Positions 10,880 through 21,139 of a stretch of DNA of 64,000 nucleotides are shown piece after piece. The stretch's first letter is position 1; each line of letters opens with the position of its first letter. The stretch lies in assembly GCA_944472135.2 (NCBI GenBank), contig OX235262.1, positions 165,291,509-165,355,508 on the forward strand. Direction: 5' to 3'. The stretch is from Trichobilharzia regenti (taxonomy: Eukaryota > Platyhelminthes > Trematoda > Strigeidida > Schistosomatidae). The position numbers and the translations under genes are program-made. Under the pieces are notes generated by a model. It ran no database searches. It was given only the letters and a program-made list of their open reading frames with translations, and was not told where the DNA came from.

Positions 10880-11495
10880 GTGACTGAAACTTCCCTGAGT
10901 TACTCGCAGTTACAAAACAACCCAAAAACAGCCAAAAGACAGTCATTTCAATAAGATAATAATAATAAGATAATAAGGCACTATTTAATAATAATAATGT
11001 CTAAAAACTCAAAATTCCCTCAGCAATCCTGTTGGGCAACTATACAGGTCAGATAAGTTTCCAGGACAAAACAAGTAATGTAGAACAAAATTAGTTAGTC
11101 AGAATTCAACTGAAAGAAGCACCAGTATATTCTCAACAATACAGGGGAAAAACATTGTCAACAAGAGTCACATACCAAGCTATTCCCGTGGACGTTTCAA
11201 GGTCAGATTGACCTTGGTTCACTCAAACAAACAACACATTATCAATGTCATCACACAATCACAAAGAGAAGCATTGACATTAGAGATTAAATGAGGACAA
11301 ATACCATCGATGATAAGGATCAAATCAACAGATGATATGCAGACGTCAGAACAGTGATATACAGTCTAGGATAAAAACGGGTAATAATAACAAAGCTAGT
11401 TGAAACATCTAAACAAGTGTCAGTATCGCAGTTTGACAGTTCAGGAGGAATTTTCCAAACAGTTAATCTGTTACACACTTGTGACTGGTTATATG
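10880..11495 (+). repeat. repeat X, copy 1 (unassigned, non-coding)
   Basis: About 600 bases aligned by eye with 28280-28870: shared blocks include GGCAACTATACAGGTCAGAT, AAGTTTCC, GTAGAACAAAATTAGTTAGTC, CATATGATATGC-type and AGTCTAGGATAAAAA. No ORF or terminal repeat was recognised. It may be the internal or untranslated part of an element, or a non-autonomous element. Strand is arbitrary. Confidence 0.55.
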
Positions 11496-11625
11496 CTGCT
11501 TACTTCAAACTGAAGTATGCGCTGAAAATTTCACCCAGTAGGGTGATGAAAGCTTCGCAAATCAACCATCCAGCTCAGAGAACACAACCACATCTAAAGT
11601 TATCTTAAGCTAGTGAATTGAAATA
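11495..11625 (+). mobile_element. PLE-C terminal fragment
   Basis: Short stretch with GATGAAAGCTTCGCAAATC and CAGAGAACACAACC. It matches, in inverse orientation, the distal end of the PLE-C fragment at 25.55-25.62 kb and more weakly 24.47 kb. Confidence 0.5.
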
Positions 11626-12780
11626 TGATAAGAATAGTCTTCTAAAAATTATCCGTTGTCTTAATTCTACTTCTTTCATGTTAACCGTATTAACCAACCT
11701 GATAACCGGTCATCTCTTAGTTCCTTTTCAAAGTTAAATAAATAGGAGAGGAAGGAGGAGAGTCTATTGATAAAATGAGTGACGACTGAAGGTAGAATGA
11801 AAATTTACTTCAAGACCATACTAATAATGGCTTTACGTAAATTGTTTTGTTCAATATCCTGTGAAATTCTCACAGCAGAAATAGTAGCATCTAGATCACT
11901 AACCTACCCCTCTATCCTCTAAGTCATCGGAAATATATATTCACTGTTAGAAAAACGACATTTTGGTGTACCTATAAATATTTGTGGGGCTAATTAGTAG
12001 TTGGCTCTCTCTCTCCGCATGCATTGTTATCACAAAATTAACATACACTCAAACGTATATGGCTATTTTGACAAAAAACATATTATTTATTAGCTCATTG
12101 AATGCTGATGTGTTGTTAAAAAGGTGGTAAAATCCGTAAAAGTACATATGCAAATATAACGTGAGGTTATTGATGTAGATATAATTCAGAATCTGTTCAT
12201 CTAAGCAGTATAAATTATCAACTCAAAAAGAAACTTAAATCCAACAACAAAAAGTTATCATTAAGAATACTAGAAGCTGTCTTAATGACGTTGAATCTGG
12301 TTGTTCCAGTAGTTTCCAGTTAGACTGTCTTGAACAGGAAGTAATAACTACATTAGAATGGGCTACAAATCTCTGCATGATTTACATTCATGTTTACTGA
12401 AGGGTGTCGACTAAAGCTTTTCATAAGAACTATGAGTAAGCGTTTAGTTTTAATTGTTATAGTTTTTTTATCGGTATTGTGTGCACTGGTCTGGATAACT
12501 TGGACAGAAATAGTCACAAAAGTTTTGTAAAACTCTCATTGTAAAAAGTCTACACATATATGTATCAATGACATTACACAAATGTCACCTGAGTTCACTG
12601 TAAGAAATACGACTCCATATAGACTTGTGGCAAGGGTAACATATCGAAGAAAGATCAGTAGGAGAAAGGAAACTTTACTTCGACATGTACTTTATACATT
12701 GCATGGAATCCAGCGTCAATATGGTTAATGACGGATCACTAAAAATCATAGTTCATTTGACACCTGGCTGATTCTGCACA
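11626..12780. other. no recognised feature
   Basis: A+T-rich non-coding interval. No repeat family or coding similarity recognised until the CR1-like fragment at 12.8 kb. Confidence 0.4.
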
Positions 12781-12784
12781 GAGT

Positions 12785-13745
12785 CATAAAGAGTAGTCTG
12801 ACTGTTTCTGTGCACATTACTTCTCAGTCAGACTATTCCAAAATGAATAACTTTTTATCACAAATAAGTCAGTGGGTCTTTTCAAATGGTCTTGAGCTAA
12901 ACCCCTCCAAATGTCAGGTGGTTAATTTCACTTTCAGACACAAGCGTGACCTACATGAACTGGTTAGTTCTCACAGTTTCACTGCCATAGATAACACAGG
13001 GGTTGAAACTAAGTCGAATGTTAAATACCTTGTACTGTGTATTTCCTCTGATCTTTCCTAGTCTTCCCACATCATGCCAGCTTGTAAAAAGAGATTTCAT
13101 CTGACGTCCAATTTAAGGAAGTTAAAATAATGTGGTATCACTCAGTCTCTACTGTTACAGCTTGCTAATTCTTGTATTTTGCCTTGTAATCTTTCCTGGA
13201 CTACTTAAGAAAGACTGTTAAGGGCACTGAAAGCAATCAGTAGGGCGATAGAGGTATTTCTAAACCAACTCGTTAATACTGTTGTAGATAAAAAGATGGA
13301 CTCTTGCAAGAATTTGGCAAATATTATCTTATCAGACCATGGGCATCCTTTCTGTGCGCAGTTCTCTCCATGCATCTCATCAGGTAGAACTAGAAGCGAA
13401 TACGGGAGACTTTATGGTCGCACAACTAAGTACCAAAGCTCTACAGTACCTTATGTGACAAGAAAAGTGTATGACAGGACATTTACAACTTGCTGGTGAA
13501 CTCCAGGCAAATAGCTCTATTTTTCATGAATAAATTGTCGCTAATATTCTTACTTAATTTTACAGATATTTTCTCATTAAACAATGTTATCTATGTGAAT
13601 GCCCTATTTTGATTAATACTCCTCTGATGAGAAAATCAGATGCAATACTGTGCTACACACTGAAAATTTCATATTTGTGCCAAAAAAACACTGTTTGGAA
13701 TGAAGTTGTCGTTATTATGTTACGTCATTATTATATCAACAAATG
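12785..13745 (+). mobile_element. CR1/Jockey-like retrotransposon 3' fragment
   Basis: 5'-truncated copy of the family at 57.7 kb. It begins just after the RT YADD box (residues SLTVSV, matching DLTVSLPV) and continues with NFLSQISQWVFSNGLELNPSKCQ (12810-13061), the NIDG-VETKSNVKYL segment, the thumb region in a shifted frame, and QFSPCISSGRTRSEYGRLYGRTTKYQ near 13355-13440. The 3' untranslated end includes GAAAATTTCATATTTGTGCC and TTTGGAATGAAG, as in the other copies. At least two frameshifts or stops make it a pseudogene. Confidence 0.82.
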
Positions 13746-13789
13746 TTTCTTGTTAAGATGGATTCAGAAACGCTGAATTTGTATTCTAT

Positions 13790-14275
13790 TCTTCTGGGTT
13801 CCGAATAGAACACAGAGTTCCAACAACACGTCGTCATTCCACTCCATTCTATGCCATCTTTTTTAGCTGGCCATGTGATTCCCAATAGATCCACATCTCC
13901 TTCTCACACAGTTTCCGCCATGTCACCTTCAGACTCTAGCACAACGCGTCATTTCATTTTGGGCTCCAGTCGAAAGCCTGCCTGATGCGTGACGCCACTC
14001 ATTAGTCTCCTCACTGTATGTACAGTCCATCTTCACTCACTCTTGGATATTTGTTGCGCAAGCCGTGGGCTCTTGGTCGGGTTTTTGTCAGAATTCCTTG
14101 TCGCTTATTCCTTCTGCCTAGCTATCTGCTCCTGAGTACAAAGAAATGTTAGCTGTTGATGGATGATTACAGTCTGTCGGATATGCTTCCGTGACGTTCG
14201 TGTCAAGTCTCCAAACCACACAGAAGCACTGACTTTACATCACTGTTGAAGATCCGGATCTAATTGCTAATGCTG
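13790..14275 (-). mobile_element. RTE-like 3' fragment (older group, minus)
   Basis: Reverse-strand remnant of the RTE-like C-terminal region: GGGTTCCGAATAGAACACAGAG at the 3' end, then a decayed form of the Arg/Trp-rich tail and the segment encoding the LIYGSETW-like stretch near 14200. More diverged than the young group. Confidence 0.68.
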
Positions 14276-14855
14276 AAGTTATATCAAAGTTTATGTTTAT
14301 TAAGTTAGACTGTTTCAATCATAAATTTCCTGCAGTCAGAGTGTGTCAGTGAAACAGATCTCATCTATTTGAGCCGACATTATCACAAAGCTTTGTGAGT
14401 GAAAAAATTTATTTGAAATGAGTTGAAAAAAAAGAGTATAAGTTCATGAAAGAAAATCTCTCTCTTTTTTCTCCCCCCATCAAACTGTAGCACAGCAACG
14501 ATACTTACCGATAACATATAACATTGTATATATGTGTATATCAAATATTAAAGTTTGTCTGGAATATTAAATTTTACTCAGACAATTACAGGAAAAATGT
14601 CAACCTGTCACATTAAATGCACGTTTTCTACATAAGTCTCAGTCTCATTTACATATATGATATCAGAAAAATGTTCATTCTGAACAAAATCCATTCTAGT
14701 TTGTTTTACTCTTGGAATGTTTTTTATTCACCTAAAGGTTGATAGTGAGCCGATGAATAATGAGGAAAATAGCTCTAAGTAATACTTTGTTTATTGGAGA
14801 TTTTAAACAGTAGTAAGCGTCTAGGGATTAAAACAAAACAGGACGAGTGTTTTGG
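14276..14855. other. no recognised feature
   Basis: No ORF or repeat recognised; contains short A- and T-runs near 14420-14480. Confidence 0.4.
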
Positions 14856-14857
14856 AT

Positions 14858-14995
14858 CTTCGGTCCCAGTGGCTGAATGGTAAACGAACTCGCCTTGTAA
14901 CCGGAAGGTCCTGGGTTCGAATCCCTGTGGGTGCGTACTATCGATGATTCCCAAACTAAAGCGGAACAGCTGTCCAATACTCTTTGGTTTTGTCG
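14858..14995 (+). mobile_element. SINE-1 head and hammerhead, 3' truncated
   Basis: tRNA-like head (CAGTGGCTGAATGGTAAACG, then GGTTCGAATCC as a near-perfect B box) joined to a hammerhead (14935-14980). It stops at GGTTTT, where a SINE-3 head begins, so this is either a nested or a fused SINE. Confidence 0.75.
14935..14980 (+). ncRNA. hammerhead of SINE-1 (14.9 kb)
   Basis: GTACTA, core TCGATGA, stem II TTCCC opposite an imperfect AAAGC, then GGAACAGCTGTC and CAATAC closing stem I. Core and stem II substitutions suggest low activity. Confidence 0.5.
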
Positions 14996-15092
14996 GTGGT
15001 ATAGCGGTTAGAACGCCCACCGACCATGCACATGGTCCGGGGTTCAATCTTCGGCCGACGCACTCGTTTACCTCAATAAGCCAGAAATAATG
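14990..15092 (+). mobile_element. SINE-3 head
   Basis: tRNA-like head GTCGGTGGTATAGCGGTTAG with B box GGGGTTCAATCTTCGGCC, then CGACGCACTCG. It matches the 46.0 and 63.5 kb SINE-3 copies and is cut at the following RTE copy. Confidence 0.65.
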
Positions 15093-15094
15093 CT

Positions 15095-15562
15095 GAAGTC
15101 AGTGCTACTATACGGATCAGAGACTTGCACTGCGCGTCATAAAGAGCATCTCAAACAAACTTCAGACCTTCATTAACAGCTGCCTTCGCTCAATACTCAA
15201 GATCAGATGGCTGGCCAGAAGAGATCAGAAGCACGGATCTCTAGCAATGAACGAACCAACCAGGAACCGATTGTGAAACAAATAGGCAGGAAGAAATGGA
15301 GGTGAATTGGCTGGCCATATTCTGAGGAAACCATGAAGTGACATCACTAGACAAGCCATCGCTCGAGTGGAACCCGATAGGGAAGCGGAGAGTTGGTCGT
15401 CAGTGCAAGGGTGGAGTGACTTGGAGGAGGTCATGTGAAGAGGAGATGAAAGTATGTGGGCAGACTTGGAGCGTGGTGAAAAAGTTGGCAGAAAACCGAA
15501 GGCAATGGAGACGCACAGCTGAAGACCTATGTTCCTTTAGGAATTAAAGGATATAATAATAA
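15095..15562 (+). mobile_element. RTE-like 3' fragment (young group)
   Basis: Near-identical to the 7.7-8.2 kb and 39.4-39.8 kb copies. It starts at AGTCAGTGCTACTATACGG and ends in AEDLCSFRN-stop (15338-15547) plus a short TAATAATAA tail. The last residues differ from the sister copies by one substitution (S to F). Confidence 0.82.
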
Positions 15563-15583
15563 TAACAATATAGAAAATCAACT

Positions 15584-15716
15584 CGATATGATTATGAGCA
15601 ATAGTTTGTGCTCGAAACGTCATCAGTTAATATTACTGTACGACACTGTGATTTATCAAAATAAAATCTTATCTATAATGGAGTGATACTCTACTACAAT
15701 GCCCAAGTTTGATACT
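15584..15716 (+). mobile_element. PLE-B solo terminal repeat
   Basis: Only the PLE-B terminal repeat is present, in plus orientation: CGATATGATTATGAGC, GTGCTCGAAACGTCATCAG, then TGATTTATCAAAATAAAATC and TCTATAATGGAGTGATAC. No coding part follows. Confidence 0.7.
15586..15625 (+). ncRNA. hammerhead-like motif in PLE-B terminal repeat (best copy)
   Basis: TGATTAT, stem II GAGCA pairing with TGCTC across a short loop, then GAAACGTC and ATCA. Stem III would be only the palindromic ACGT, as in the minimal hammerheads reported for animal PLEs. The upstream core is imperfect. Confidence 0.45.
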
Positions 15717-15721
15717 TATAT

Positions 15722-16336
15722 CGAAAATCAAAACAAGTGACTCAGCGAAGAGACTCTTTTCAACGAATTTATCATCAATCTGTACAATCGCATTTATACG
15801 GTTTTTAAGAGGTTATATCCGGTGACATTTGTAGCATTTTGTCTATTCAATTTGTATACTCTTTCTTTATTACGTCAATTGTTACTAATACTATTCTCAC
15901 TTTGAACTGTCCCCGGTATTATTTCACTCGTTCCACTTGTCATTCTAAATCGATTCATTCTTTTTTACAACGTTAAATTCTATGCTATCAAATTTCAAAC
16001 AATATTACGCGACGTTTTTTTATATTTTATTCGATTTGTCTACTAATCCTATAACTGCATTCCTTTTTCAAGTTCTATCCATCCTATGAATTATTGTATT
16101 TATTACATTAATTTGTTTTGCCACTTGATATATAACTATGATTGTAATCACAAACATTTTAGTTTTAATTGCATTTCATACTACTATTATTATTTTATGC
16201 ATTCACACCTAAGATTCAATTCCCTCACCGGATATACCTTCTTAAATACCATACATTTACGATTGTACAGCTTGATGATAAATTCGTTGGAAAGAGTCTC
16301 TTCTCTGAATCCCTTGTTTTGATTTTCTATATACAG
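15722..16336. mobile_element. PLE-A mini-element with inverted terminal repeats, no ORF
   Basis: About 615 bases. The left end (15722-15830) is a PLE-A terminal repeat inverted: GAAAATCAAAACAAG, CAGCGAAGAGACTCTTTTC, TATATCCGGTGAC. The middle (about 15835-16218) matches the PLE-A 3' untranslated region at 32.65-32.99 kb (TTAAATTCTATGCTATCAAA, CCACTTGATATATAACTATG). The right end (16219-16336) is the same terminal repeat in plus orientation, closing CTTGTTTTGATTTTC. No coding sequence remains. It looks like a non-autonomous PLE derivative that could be mobilised by the PLE-A protein; that is inference. Confidence 0.78.
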
Positions 16337-16439
16337 TAGAATGCATAGATTGCATTCCTGTTTTTAGAGGAAAACACATCGATTTTGGTTGTTATCAAGT
16401 GTATTCACGTAAAGTAGCAGATAACGGGCAACAACACAA

Positions 16440-16690
16440 GAGTCGGCTTTCTTGGATCAAGTGGTTTAGTGGGTAGCGCTTTGGAGTTTGAAACCAAGAG
16501 TACAGGGTTCGAGTCTCACTGGGGTCACCTTCACTGACTGACTGGGGAATTCAGTCGCATCCAGTTGACGAGCTCCAAATACGACGAAATGCGCATTATC
16601 CTGGATTTCATTGCCAGTCACCATCCTCCAAATTGTTTCAAGTGGATCCTTAGACGTCGTCGAATCACCCACACCAGTAGCTGATATGTC
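16440..16690 (+). mobile_element. Smalpha-like SINE
   Basis: tRNA-like head TTTAGTGGGTAGCGC with B box GGGTTCGAGTCTC, a spacer, then the hammerhead (16552-16614) and the terminus ending TTGCCAGTCACCATCC. Order and motifs agree with the schistosome Smalpha family as I know it (tRNA-like polymerase III promoter plus hammerhead). Confidence 0.75.
16552..16614 (+). ncRNA. hammerhead ribozyme, Smalpha type
   Basis: Stem I strand GTCGCATCCAG, core TTGACGAG, stem II CTCC with a loop and ACGAC, GAAATGCGC, then CCTGGATTTCATTGC as the distal stem I strand. Among the better-preserved Smalpha-type ribozymes here. Confidence 0.62.
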
Positions 16691-17820
16691 AACACAGGTT
16701 GGACATTTCAGTCAAGTCATCAGTAATATAAACAAATAATGCTTTGATTTACATTTTTGTACTCTGAAACAAATCATTTCATAAGGTTAGCATTAACACT
16801 GATTCTCACGTTGACAGCAGTTACTCTCTATCAATGAATGACCATAGCAATTATCTATTAGTCATACTTGTCACAACATAGTAACCGTTAAAGTGTCACG
16901 CTTTATTTGATTATTAAATTCTTTGCAATTTGATTACAACAGGTATTTCTTTTCTCATAAAAATGTTGTTCACACCAGTATTATCAAATTATGAATTTAT
17001 TCATGAAGTATTTGTTGCTTTTTTCTTGAACGTGATTTAAAAGCCAAATACTCTACACCCTACCGAGCACATATTTTGTTAGTACGTGACATCTTTTTTA
17101 TAAACCGCCCCCCCCACCATCACAACAATTAAATATATTGGTTGATTATTTAGTATCTGTACCGGTACCCTGAACTTTCTTTTTTTTCACTTTAATCACA
17201 TATCATGTCATGATTTCATCTTACATGAATGATAATCAGAATCTTCATTGATATTAATAGGTGAGCCAGTGAAAAACTTGCATCTAGGGTATGCTGAAGA
17301 TTTGTCAGAGTGTAAGTTATTATTCCATTCCAGTATGTTATATACGAATGAAGAGAATCGTATAAGTAGTATGTTGTATGTGTTTGTGTGCGATGCCTTC
17401 TACAAGAATCTTGAACAGCTTCTTGATAGAGTAGGTTGTTAAAAGAAGAGTTGAAGATCCTTATGGAACAATATGGAAAGCATGAAGGGAAGACATAAGA
17501 ACCAGGATACGAATTACTTTTCCAGATAGTGATTTCAATACAAGGCTTCTGCATTTTTTCAGTACTATATATCATTTTGCCAAATGAGTCATTCAGACGA
17601 CGATATAGGTTACTGCAAATCAAACCTGCCGTCTTTTCGTCGCAGTATATTTAGAGTTGGAGTGGAGGCGGTCAATTACGACTTGAATTCCCTCGGGTAG
17701 CGGATTTTGTATTACCTGTCTAGAGGGCTGCTATGATCATATCATATGTTACTTTTAGATGTTTCAAAAGTTTTATATAAACTTTTTTACACAGTAGGAA
17801 TATCTGTTGTATTATATTAT
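16691..17820. other. mostly unassigned; small ORF at 17248-17442
   Basis: No repeat recognised. A plus-strand frame at 17248-17442 (63 codons after the ATG) reads ILIGEPVKNLHLGYAEDLSE and onward without family resemblance; the opposite strand is open for 135 codons across 17216-17623. Neither has an obvious promoter, splice context or recognisable domain. A CCCCCCCC tract lies near 17107. Confidence 0.35.
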
Positions 17821-17824
17821 TATT

Positions 17825-18440
17825 ATTACCTTTAATTCCTAGAGGAACATAGGTCTTCAGCTGCGCGTCTCCATTGCCTTCGGTTTTCCGCCAACTTTTT
17901 CACCACGCTCCAAGTCTGCCCACATACTTTCATCTCCTCTTCACATGACCTCCTCCAAGTCACTCCACCCTTGCACTGACGACCAACTCGCCGCTTCCCT
18001 TTCGAGTTTCACTCGAGCGATGGCTTGTCTAGTGATGTCACTTGATGGTTTCCTCAGAGTATGTATGGCCAGCCAATCCACCTCCATTTCTTCCTGCCTA
18101 TTTGTTTCACAATCGGTTCCTGGTTGGTTCGTTCATTCCTAGAGATCCGTGTTTCTGATCTCTTCTGGCCAGCCATCTGATCTTGAGTATTGAGCGAAGA
18201 CAACTGTAAATGACGGTCTGAAGTTTGTTTGAGATGCTCTTTATGACGCGCAGTGCAAGTCTCTGATCTGTGTAGTGAGTAGCACTGACTTCACATTGGA
18301 GTTGAAAATCCGGATCTTATTTTTGGTGCTGAGTGCTGTTGACCTCCACACAAACTTTAGAGTAATGAAAGCTTGTCTTGTTTTCCCTATCCTTGCATTG
18401 ATATCCTCGTCAGTTCCACCTGTAGTTTTGTAGTGTTTTC
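17825..18440 (-). mobile_element. RTE-like 3' fragment (young group, minus)
   Basis: Reverse-strand young-group copy. It begins with the inverted trinucleotide tail (ATTATTATTATT), then CTTTAATTCCTAGAGGAAC (stop and last codons), and runs through the C-terminal tail region and the upstream linker to about 18440 (GATATCCTCGTCAGTTCCACC). Longer upstream than the 10.4-kb copy. Frame broken. Confidence 0.82.
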
Positions 18441-18639
18441 AGATCTACGTGCGAAAATACCTTACGTTAGCTTTTATCATCACAAATTTAAAACTCCTAC
18501 CAGATTTGAGTATGCTGTGTTGTTATATTGGTTCATAAAAACAGAAATCCTACAAATCTACTGATCAACAGGGAGTAGGACTACAATGCACTTGGCGAGA
18601 AACGGATGCTATATAGTTTTTTTTTGATTGGACACTAGC

Positions 18640-19075
18640 CAGTAACTAGTGTAATGTGTCTAGTCCTATCTTCGGTGAAGACTTAATTCTATCAATCAAG
18701 CTTGCAATGTGGCCACCATGCTAAGTAGCTCGTCATCACGGTGCACTGTGAAGTTTCGGTATTAGTTGGTTGAAAGTAATCGTTAGGAAACCTTCGACCT
18801 AGGTTTCGTGCTAGTTGGCACTCACAAGTCAGCAAGGTTTATCTGCAACTAATGAAAAATATACAATACAGTCTTGCAGGAGGTCAGTCACCAGCCTAAA
18901 TAGCTCAGCGGTAACGTCTCTGACTGCAGAACTGGCTGAAGTGAGTTTGAATCTCAGAAGGGACATGAGTTCCTTCGAGGTTTCGGATACGCCTTGCTGA
19001 CTCGTGAGTGCTAACTAGCACAAAACCTAGGTCAAGCAAGGTTTCCTGTGGCCGATTACTTCCCACCATCTAATA
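18640..19075 (+). mobile_element. SINE-4 composite
   Basis: The plus-strand SINE-4 head at about 18897 has the A-box-like TAGCTCAGCGGTAACG and B-box-like GTTTGAATCTC, followed by GACTCGTGAGTGCTAACTAG and CACAAAACCTAGGTC. The left part (18640-18845) carries the same landmarks inverted (ACCTAGGTTTCGTGC, GGCACTCACAAGTCAGC), so this copy too has inverted arms around the tRNA-like segment. Confidence 0.62.
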
Positions 19076-19640
19076 GTATATAGTTTTGAAAACACAGTAG
19101 TTAACCAATCATGATCACTTGAATTCTGAAAGGTTGGTGGTGCCTCGAAAATGCCCTGGATTCACTTTTCTTGTCTGCAGACAGTCACTGGCGAGTTAAC
19201 AAGTTTCAGGCTTAAACATAAATAGAAGTAATTATCAGTAACAGTAGAATTGATTAGTTATTTATTCATTCTCTTCTTCACTGATTTCATCAGGCAATTT
19301 TAAATGTCAGATTCTATGCAGGAATAGTTCTGCAATTTATATATGTATAATTTTCATTCACTAAACCTCCTTCCGTGAAGTCACTCACACTAAATAGAAG
19401 GTTATTTCATTATATAGGGACGTATAAACACTGAGGTATAAATCAGATTAGCTTCTAATTAACGCATACACGCATACTAACGAATTAACCCTGGACATTA
19501 AAATTTAACCTTTAACTAGGCAGATTATTAAATAAAGTCCCTAAGTGATTTATTATCTGAATGTATTTCTCATAATCAAACAGCTCGTCACTAAGTCGCC
19601 TTTCTTCTTCTTCTTCATATTATTACTATTATTAGTAATT
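19076..19640. other. no recognised feature
   Basis: A+T-rich; a CTT trinucleotide tract (TTCTTCTTCTTCTTCAT) lies near 19600-19618. Confidence 0.4.
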
Positions 19641-19693
19641 TACTTGATAAAATCACACACTGGTACAGTACTATTTACTGATGCCGTTTCGCG

Positions 19694-20104
19694 CAGACTG
19701 TGAACATCCTCTGCACACACAACTCTCTCCTTGAATCTATTTCATCGGATAGAACTAGAAACAACCATAAAAGACTCTATGTTTAGACGACTAAGAATAA
19801 AAGCTCTACAATACCTTATTTAGCACACATTTCATATGAATTTATGAGAAATTACAAACTTACTGAGGAACTCTAAATAAACGGCATTTTCTTTTTTGTT
19901 CTCATTGTTACACTGTCGTTAATATTTCCACTTGATTTAATTTTATATTCATTTCTTATGGAACAATATTGTTAATGCATTTTAATTATTGCCCCTGTTA
20001 TGAGAAAATTAGATACAATATTGTATTTATTACATGCTGAAAATTCCATATTTGTACCAAAAGTACTGTTTGGAATAAAGCTATTATCATTGTTATTATG
20101 ACTA
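19694..20104 (+). mobile_element. CR1/Jockey-like 3' end, nested
   Basis: Last few dozen codons and 3' untranslated region of the CR1-like family. Degenerate coding remnants encode HNSLLESISSDRTRNNHKRL-like residues (compare SQLSPCISSGKTRSLYRKLY at 58.9 kb), followed by CTGAAAATTCCATATTTGTACC and TTTGGAATAAAGC. It interrupts the PLE-B terminal repeat, so it inserted later. Confidence 0.78.
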
Positions 20105-20144
20105 ACTTACGATTCATAATCACATCAAGGCACTCGTGTATCTT

Positions 20145-20488
20145 TTCAACTTTGTTCATGTAATTACATTATTTCACCATGAGCTGAAATCGGTTAGAGA
20201 ACTATTGGAAAACCTGCTGGGAGTAATAGACAGCAGCTTCCATTGTCCCATTTTGCAACTCTTCAGCAGTATGCACCCACCGCTAGTGTTCGAACCCAGG
20301 ACCTTCTGGTTACAAACCAAGCGAGCCAGCTCGTAGACCATTGGGCCACTGGGATCCGATCCAATGATCAGTCTATGAATTCTAACTTCTTTGAATTAGC
20401 GACATAGCGCGACCGCTAGCCAATGTCTTCGGCGATTATTTGTCCTCACGCTCGACCTGCCTGCTGTACCCTTTCCCCTAGAATCCCA
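20145..20488 (-). mobile_element. SINE-1 copy, nested in PLE-B
   Basis: Minus-strand SINE-1: tail CACCATGAGCTGAAATC, damaged hammerhead (20219-20268), reverse B box GTTCGAACCCAGGACC, reverse A box CCATTGGGCCACTGG, then the internal segment (TTAGCGACATAGCGCGACC) to CTGCTGTACCC. The distal inverted arm is missing. Confidence 0.72.
20219..20268 (-). ncRNA. damaged hammerhead of SINE-1 (20.2 kb)
   Basis: Minus strand keeps ATACTGCTGAAGAGT as stem I plus a perfect core, but GAAACAGCTGTC is changed to GGAAGCTGCTGTC and stem II is broken, so it is probably inactive. Confidence 0.45.
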
Positions 20489-21050
20489 GGTAACTACCGA
20501 CCTGAATAGGGCCAGTCACTAATGAACATCTCATTGATATCCAATTATTCATTTGTAGGGAGTCAATCATTTTACACTTTGTTAAATTCTTATGTTCCAA
20601 TAATCTGACTACCCCTGGTCTACTGGTTTGACCTATGTAATTGACATCAGAGTCATGACAAGGTATTTTGCAAATTATGTTATTTTGTCTAATGGGGTCA
20701 TTAGGATCTTCAAACCTACAGAGCTTGTCCCTGAAAGAGTTTGTAGGTTTAAATGCCAACCTAATTCGTGCTTTATTAAAAACCTTACGTAGGATTTCTC
20801 ATATCACTTGGTAAAACCGAAAATGCTTAAAATTCTTTCTAATTTATATAATGGTCAATAGTTCCAATACTTCTTTTCCTTTTCTTGTAGGCTTTTGTGA
20901 TATCCTGGGAAATTTTGATCACAGCTCATATAATTTTGTTTATTATACATGTTGATACCTGTTTCATGAATCATATGATTGGAAAAAGTTTTTAAAAACA
21001 AGAGATGTCCTTTTTATATAGATAAACTTCTGTTATCTTAATTTCGATTA

Positions 21051-21099
21051 ATTTCCCTGAAGAAGTTCGAACCATTTTGCCAAACGAAACGTTGGAATT
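21051..21099 (+). ncRNA. minimal hammerhead, orphan PLE-type
   Basis: TTCC, a perfect core CTGAAGA, an AGTT...AAAC stem II, GAA, the palindrome ACGT as stem III, T at the cleavage position, then GGAATT pairing with the first strand. No recognisable PLE coding region is attached on either side in this orientation, but the sequence 20870-21130 may be its terminal repeat. Confidence 0.55.
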
Positions 21100-21139
21100 A
21101 CTCATTTCAATTTAGAAACTTGAAAATTCCCATTCAGTC

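Larger units (their letters stand above)
19640..20870 (-). mobile_element. PLE-B copy 3, split by two nested insertions
   Basis: Minus-strand PLE-B. Its terminal repeat is in two halves: 19640-19692 (AAATCACACACTGGTACAG, GATGCCGTTTCG) and 20105-20140 (CGATTCATAATCACATCA). Coding remnants lie at 20490-20860: the reverse frame 20478-20759 reads KPTNSFRDKLCRFEDPNDPI, then CKIPCHDSDVNYIGQTSR, the PLE endonuclease signature with its Cys cluster. A CR1-like fragment sits inside the terminal repeat and a SINE-1 between repeat and coding part. Confidence 0.75.

Noticed and set aside
14858..14935. tRNA gene with a perfect-looking B box
   Set aside because: The A and B boxes recur in many copies joined to hammerheads and tails, so they belong to a SINE. 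A complete cloverleaf with acceptor stem is lacking.
17216..17623. 135-codon minus-strand ORF
   Set aside because: Low-complexity, Tyr/Ile/Ser-rich translation with no domain, in A+T-rich sequence. No reason to call it a gene.
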